A stretch of DNA of 64,000 bases from Liolophura sinensis. Taxonomy: Eukaryota > Mollusca > Polyplacophora > Chitonida > Chitonidae. This document shows, one piece after another, positions 57,566 through 64,000 of this stretch. The stretch is taken from NCBI RefSeq assembly GCF_032854445.1, contig NC_088299.1, forward strand, positions 2,701,001 to 2,765,000. Reading direction: 5' to 3'. The stretch's first letter is position 1, and each line of letters opens with the position of its first letter. A program made the translations under genes and the position numbers. Under the pieces are notes generated by a model. That model searched no databases and had not been told where the DNA came from. It saw only the letters and a program-made list of their open reading frames with translations.

Positions 57566-58360
57566 TATTTTTCACTTTTCCACAGTAATTTGTTACTTAG
57601 CTTTTAATTTACCCATAGCCGTCAGGCTTTAAATTGTTGTACAGACAGGACGACCGCGCTTTGTATAGATGGAATATGTGAACACCGTTATTAAATATAT
57701 TTATGTTACTGTTAAAAGTTAACTCCTTGTCTGTATTGATCTTTTCTCCCCATGGGCCTGTTTCACGAAAAGTTCAGTAAATCGCTTTAGTTGGTGCTTT
57801 TTTACCGTAATCCACCTTGGAATGTATTTAAATCAAATATTACACAGAATTGCTCAATTAAAGCAAACGGTTTTGCTTTAGTGAGCAAAAAAAGTCAAAA
57901 GCGAAAAAAGCCAAAATTTTGGAAGTGTCGTTTTACTGTTGATCCAAGGAGGGGAGGACAATATTTTAATTGTTTGTATATTCGTTATTTATGGTCGCTT
58001 TTAGTATTATTTCGGGTGCCTCCTTGTAGCAAGGCCGTCCCAAAGCAGATATACCAGTTCTTACCTTTCACGCTTACTCACTGGAATTTCACACCAGTAT
58101 ACTGACTCCGGGTCGCTTAGAACGTGGCCAATCCAAGCTGAGCACCAATCGATAGAAGCACCATCGATAGAAATTCACAGTCAAAGGCATGTGACTTGAA
58201 TCAGAATCGAACCCCGTATCGTCCGCTGATGAAGGTTCTCCCCTCATGGAGAAAACCTGAGGTTTGGGAGCCTGCTAGCCGCGTTGTTGCACTGGTGGAC
58301 ATGTCAGCCTTTATAGTATAAAGCCACTAATAAGCCTGGGTGATCATTCAGGTATTCGCT

Positions 58361-58446
58361 TTTTATTTGTTTATTTGATTGGTGTTTTACACCGTAATCA
58401 AGAATATTTCACTTATACGACGACGGCCAGCATTATGGACGGAGGA
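58361..58446 (+). mobile_element. SINE tail fragment (unit 2)
   Basis: Partner of 35,865-35,950. Confidence 0.75.
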
Positions 58447-58954
58447 AAGCGTATTTCAGGTATACGTACTATTACAGTATTTACAGTAGACCTTGTAAAT
58501 GTGAAGTACGTATCTTGGCCTGCCTTCTTTCGTTCCTATCCACATAATTATAGCAGGTAGACCTACCAGTTTTGAAGTTTCAATACCCTAACAAAAACGC
58601 TACGCTTCCACTTCGGCCGTACGAGGTAAGGTCTGAATATTTAAACATGGTATTTCATGGCTTGATTACTTATCTTATTTAACTGATTGGTGCTTAATAC
58701 CACAGGGTCTCCGTGGAATCGGTATTTAGAGATGAGGTTGTCACGAGGATCACATAAAATGAGTTTCATAGCCTTATACACGACCGTGACGGATAGCATT
58801 TTCCTTGGTGTAAGTTAGCTCAAATATTGGACTTTGACCCCATTTTCAGTGGATTTAGGTAAGGAATTGGAACTTAAGAATCAGCATTTAATTATCGGTA
58901 TATTCACTCATGGTTATCGTTAATTAAGTGGCATTATCTGGAATTTGCAATTAG

Positions 58955-59300
58955 TGATGAGATTGTCACGAAGAAGATGTAGAACAAGTTTCGGGTTCAC
59001 GGAGCCGAGCTAGTGCTTAGAATGCTATAACACCACAATGACTCTGGAGATAACCCCCAATGTTGTCTCTTTGAGTTCAAGTCCAGCTTGTGCTGTCTTC
59101 CTGTCTGGTGATATGTGGGAAGAGCTGTCACCAATCAGCCGATGGTAGCGGGCTTCCTCAGAACATTATGCTGGACGCCGTTAACTCTATCAGATATATT
59201 TGACAAATATGACTGTGGCTAGCATATTTGTGGGAAGAAACCGAGTCCAAGGGAACCCATGACCCTTCGCAAGTTGCTGATATGTCTTCATACGTACGAT
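58955..59300 (+). mobile_element. composite SINE (unit 2)
   Basis: Partner of 36,715-37,075, with the B box 'gagttcaagtcc' and the same opposed tail piece. Confidence 0.65.
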
Positions 59301-60364
59301 CGGAGAAGTATTCCAGGTTAAATTTACCAATGTAAAATTCTGGGAAAAAACTACTAGAATGTCAACGTTTAGTAAAATAAACAGTTTTATTCAGCCTCTT
59401 GACGCAATGCTCTATAATACAATCACACCCAACAAACAGCACATTTGGCTGTAGTTAGTACTATAGGCCCCAAATGTGGATGCCTTCAGTAAATATATCC
59501 ATCAGCAAGCTGCTATCATCTACTTCCGATGGCCACATTTAAGAGGTGAACTTGCACAAGGTCACTTTCACGTATATAGTAAGATCACGTAGCTGTCGCT
59601 ATTGAATTGCACTTGTAAGATAAATCAGGGAAAAGATCCCCAAATCAACCAAAACGAAAACACATTACTTGAAACTAATATTAAACATTCGTGGAAATAA
59701 ATTCTCCATACATATCTGCAAACATCTTTTCACAAACAGTTTATTCGATACAAGCGGAATGGGGTCAGGTTCATATACACTACAGATTTCGATTTTTACG
59801 AGATATGCTCTCGTTCCTTGTCTTACATCATTTGCATTTCACTTTCTTTACACAATGTACACGTGAACAATGAGATATGTCAGGCGCAGGCGAGATCAGC
59901 TGGAGATCTGCGGCAGTATATAGGACCGTGTCGCAAGATGGAAGTTTGTAGGCCTGAGACAACAGGCGGTGCAACTGACTGTAGCTACATGTAGTTGGCG
60001 ACCTTTAGCTGTAGATAGAGTTGATGATCTGTGTCTTAAGATGAACAGCTGTTATTTTGTGTGCGGATAAAGAAAACGAGATGTAAATGTGGACAGAGCT
60101 GCTGTTCAGACAAAACTGTGAAATGGCTGACAATCGAAGTCACTCTCTTCCAAAGTTGGAGCAGTGGACATCTCTCTCATAATGATCCGGGATGTTTCCC
60201 TGAAAGAAATGAACAGATTTCGTTTAGGAACCGTCAGAAAGGTGGAAAGATTACATTTCGATTGAAGTACTCCCAAATTTACATTTGTACCTCAGAGGCA
60301 TTTTACCCCTAAAATTATTTTACCTATATAATAGAAATAAATTTTATAAGTTGATTATTAATTT

Positions 60365-60575
60365 TGACACTCCATGCAGCATTGGGATGACAGGGATACC
60401 GGGAAGAACCCGCAGAAAACCCACAACCATCCGCAGGTTGCTGCCAGACCTCCCCAATCCACCCACCTCCACGCACGACCGGGGATTCAGACTCCATGAG
60501 CTGGACTTGAACTCACAGACACAAGTCTTTTTGTTGAGGGGCTCCTGAGCCACCACACTGCGGTAGCAAGTAAAC
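60365..60575 (+). mobile_element. SINE in tail-to-head orientation (unit 2)
   Basis: Partner of 38,120-38,340: 'gaccggggattcagactccatgagctggacttgaactcac'. Confidence 0.8.
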
Positions 60576-60619
60576 TCCCCATCCATTTAAGCCCTTCGGC
60601 TTGGTAATAATGTTTTGAG

Positions 60620-62639
60620 TTCCTGCTCTACGGGTTCACACACCTAATCTTTTCTCAAACTGAGAAATGGCCTTTTGTTCATACTGTTTCTCATGAAGCA
60701 TTGCTTTTGTTGTGCATTGCTGTCTTGTAAGTAAGGAGGCACACAAAGTTTGTTTCTGAGGCTTGTCATTTTGACGATTTCTCCAAAACCTGAAGCTGTA
60801 AGACGCCATCTCCTTTCCCTATACCAGGTCTTGCTAACACTTTGTTTTCTTGTATTACATTCCACAATTTCGGCCTGAGAGGTGGTTATCTAGAGAAGCG
60901 GAAATGTTTCATTGTAAAAATGGTGTTTAAACAGTGTTGTCAGCACCTGGAATAAATCAACTTTTCAAATGCCTACTGCCTATTTTAATGTTATCTAACC
61001 TAGAATTCAAACTGGCTGGACAAAACCATGTTGAAGAGGGCTTTCTGTTCTGGTAGTTCACTCCAAGATTAAAGTAATTTCTAAAAGAAAATTACCCTGG
61101 ATGCTGTGCCCACCCAATACTCTGTGTACGGCAAAGGGAGGTAATCATGGTCAGCAGCTGAAGCCTGCAGGTCTGCTCATGGCAATATCTACAGATGAGA
61201 TGGAGCAGTAGTTAATCATCATGTTTCTCACGTGATCATTAAGTCCTCCCATGTTCCTGTATTTTGCACGTCTTGGGTTTCTCTGTTTTAACTGGAGATC
61301 CTGGAAAATAAAATGACTCGTTGTCTTTAGCAGTTCAGGGAATACCTGAAATTAAGTGTACAAAGGCACTAGTTTACTTCAACTGTCAGGGCCCTGATAA
61401 CCAACAACGTTGCCTGTTTCATTTATTTATTAAATATATACATGTATTAAACAGCATTTAAATGCAGAAAGCCAAAATTATGAGGAGTAATACATTGTAA
61501 TACGTGACACCTCCTGTCTTTGCTTTGGGTGTGGCCTTAAGACAGGAGGTGTCACGTATTATAATGGACTACTCCTCATAATTTTGGCTTTCTGCATTTA
61601 AATGCTGTTTAATACAGCTTTAAACACCAATCAAATAAATAAAGCAATCATGCTATCTGAGCAGTTCTCGAGATTAGAAAAAAATTAATCACATCTGCCA
61701 CTGTAGTCACTTTAATCCAATTATATTTTTTATAAGTCAAATTTCTCAACATTTACATGACATATAAACTTGCTAAATAATAGTTTCTGAACAATCTAGG
61801 TGACTTTCCCCAGGTAACTGACAAAGTAGCAATCCTCTCAAGATGTGACATAAAATTTACCACTGTACTTGTTCTTTGGTTGGTGAAAAGTTGGCAAGCT
61901 GTCTGTGAAACATCTCTCCACTTGCATTTCTCCCGTCTGGATGAAATGGTAAAGCATTAACAGCAGAGCTGCTAGATGCTCACAGGTACCATGTGGTGCC
62001 TTACCCGCAGGGCACTCGCAGCCGGAATTCACTGGCTCACCACGTCTATCCAGCTTTGGTTTGTAATTGTAGGTAACCTGGGATAAAAATGTGATAGTCA
62101 AGGGTATGATGTAAACGCATGTTTAATAAAAGTAAAGTTTTAAATTTTTGAAAGTAAAAAAAACCCTGCAAAATTCTAATTAAATACCCTCGACCTCATG
62201 GCCATTTTTAACTTTTAAAAGCAGTATTGTAACACCTGTACATTTATATAACCAGCATAAAGAAAGTACTGAGCTGAGTTCTGAACAGGTTCACACATTC
62301 ATAAGGCAAGTGTTTACCTTGGTTTTCACAGGCACTCCCACAATGTCACTGAGGTAAACATGCGAATGTGTAATATACACACCGCAGGCCAGTATGCAAT
62401 TTCCGGTGTACATCTTTTCACCTTTCTGAAGTGCTTTCATGTATAGCGATGCCTGTCTGTCACCTGCCAGTCTGTAGAGGAAGTAACCTTCAATCTGCTC
62501 CATCGTCACTGGAGGGAACAAAACCCTATGTTGTGCTGTAAGCTGCTGAAAACTGGTTGAAGGCCATTCTGGCTCTAGCGGCTCCGGTATTTGAATGGCA
62601 GGGGCCTTCAAATTATGATTTCTGTCATATGCACGCAAC
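60620..62639 (-). pseudogene. SWIM zinc finger / YqaJ-like nuclease gene, decayed (unit 2)
   Basis: Minus-strand blocks 62,639-62,318, 62,077-61,861 (SWIM 'CECPAGKAPHGTCEHLAA') and about 61,303-61,154 mirror unit 1. The YqaJ-like start is better kept here than in unit 1: 'RERRWRLTASGFGEIVKM' near 60,820-60,770, followed by a frameshift into the continuation that is in frame in unit 1. In the SWIM finger the usual Lys before the zinc-binding His is Glu, but all Cys/His ligands remain. Shared breaks show that decay began before the duplication. Confidence 0.65.
61444..61617. mobile_element. palindromic MITE-like element (unit 2)
   Basis: Partner of 39,392-39,566. Here the arms match even better ('ttaaatgcagaaagccaaaattatgaggagta' against 'tactcctcataattttggctttctgcatttaa' and 'acgtgacacctcctgtctt' against 'aagacaggaggtgtcacgt'). 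Confidence 0.85.
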
Positions 62640-62649
62640 CTGTAAGAGT

Positions 62650-64000
62650 TCAGTACAATATTTTTATGTTATACCCTATAAGTTTATTATTTACTATTAA
62701 AATATTCCATCATCAGCAGACGTCACAACAGGATTATTTCAGAAGGTCTGCTGACCTCACCATGGTGATGACAACTTATGATTTTGCTACGTTAAAATAC
62801 ATGTACATAATCCTCCTAACAATGCCCCCTCCCCCGCCAAAAAAAAAAGAAGAAAAGAAACAAACAAACAAAGAAAAAAATAATTAAGATGCTTAAAAAT
62901 TTCACAAACACGTCATTATGATGTAAAGACCAAGCAAAGATTCATTACTGTCACAGGAGCGCCATTGTTATAACCTCTCTCCTGTTGACGTATATACGGC
63001 AGTCTCGCCTCGCATCCCCTCACCCATCTCATCCCCACCCTCATGCTTCAAAATGTAGATGACGTCTTAAACACAGAAAAGAAAATGAGTCAACAGTTTT
63101 CAATGATGTTAGAAAAGCGCAAGGTATGTTCTAGGCGACTGATTAAAATCAGTCTTCAAAGTTTGTATCATTTTTAGTATATAAATCGATAATAATATAT
63201 TCAACGTGGCGACCTACTTGAACACGATAAATATACTACCCTTTACACCGGGTTAGGCGGAATTAGACATAAGCAACAGGCATCGTGTCAGAATTAGTGG
63301 ATGCTCTGTCCATATTTACATATAAGAGAATTGTACTCATAAGAAACATAGAGTATAGGGGTTTGATGGAATAATATTGAGACACTAACTTTCGCCCATG
63401 GCCCATGCTAAAGGGTAGGATGTGAACATTCTGGCCGACGGACAAACCGACAGACAGAGCCATTTCTTACATGTGTAGATGAAATGATTTTCATGTTATG
63501 TTGTCATATTGATGAAGACAGTGTATATAGTATTGCTACAGTTGAAACCGAGGATAAATACAGGAAAATCCATGAAAGGAATTCAGAACCGTGCTAGAAT
63601 GATCGCGTCAGAAGTAAAGACGCTTTAATGTGATTACTTGACAACTCCACAATCTTTTGTGATTTTGTCTTTCGTACTTGTTTTTTTCAAACGGATTTAA
63701 CACCCTGGACAAAATAATTTCATTTCCAAGACTGTGAAGAGATTACGCTTAGAGGACACCGTACCTCCCCAGGTACCGGATTAGAATTCGGGGAGCAGTC
63801 CACGAAAGTAATAGGGAATGTTGCAAACGTGTCACGTGTGAGGAGTTGGGAGATTCATGAGGTCCAGGTGTGCCGTTGAGTCCGCGCTATGCGCGTGACG
63901 TCTGCTGTGTGACGTCACATGTTCCATGTCCCGCCAAAATGTCACGCGCGAGAGCATCAGCTCCATGTCGCGCCAAAACGGACCACTAGGAGAGCTTCAT
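62650..64000. other. non-coding end of the window (unit 2)
   Basis: Collinear with 40,600-41,946. The last 80 bases enter the 'agctccatgtcgcgccaaaac' repeat. No gene recognised. Confidence 0.5.

Larger units (their letters stand above)
51152..64000. repeat. unit 2 of the segmental duplication (partial, runs off the window)
   Basis: Collinear with 28,845-41,946. Compared with unit 1 it lacks about 213 bp (30,351-30,563), about 250 bp (36,139-36,391, inside a SINE) and about 187 bp (38,384-38,570). It has a longer 126-bp array at 56.8-57.5 kb and a longer ATT microsatellite. Single-base differences are sparse. Confidence 0.9.

Overview
The window is eukaryotic nuclear DNA from an invertebrate animal. 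It shows spliced genes with GT/AG introns, dense tRNA-derived SINE copies, minisatellites and a broken Polinton-type element. The SINE tails ('ggtgttttacgcc..actcaagaatatttca', 'caccataatgctgg') and the many 'catgtacatg' words resemble mollusc or other lophotrochozoan genomes. No bacterial or organelle features are seen.

Layout. 1-19.3 kb: mostly non-coding and repeat-rich, with one convincing coding first exon on the minus strand (7,018-7,422), a weaker minus-strand exon candidate near 5.2 kb and a CpG-rich promoter candidate near 16.3 kb. 19.3-22.8 kb: spliced gene A, a small protein with an N-terminal CIDE-N domain and a RHIM-like amyloid motif. 23.0-28.1 kb: four different tandem arrays (436, about 75, 66 and 61 bp). 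From 28,845 a unit of about 22.3 kb begins. It repeats from about 51,152 and runs off the right edge. Each unit carries a TATA promoter, a second CIDE-N plus RHIM gene (B at 31.6-33.5 kb, C at 53.7-55.6 kb), shared repeats, and on the minus strand a decayed SWIM zinc finger / YqaJ-like nuclease gene. The part of unit 1 not matched inside the window (42-51 kb) holds a degenerate Polinton/adintovirus-like element with polymerase, capsid, minor capsid and integrase remnants.

Main interest: three linked small genes join a CIDE-N domain (the polymerising fold of DNA fragmentation factor and CIDE proteins) to a RHIM core (the amyloid motif of RIPK1, RIPK3, TRIF and ZBP1). Four coding exons with matching splice phases support the models: phase 1 after CIDE-N, phase 0 before and after the RHIM exon. 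I do not recall this domain pair being described. A plausible role is an adaptor or regulator that links RHIM amyloid signalling to CIDE-N filament or nuclease control in inducible cell death or defence. That role is inference; the domain reading is from the sequence.
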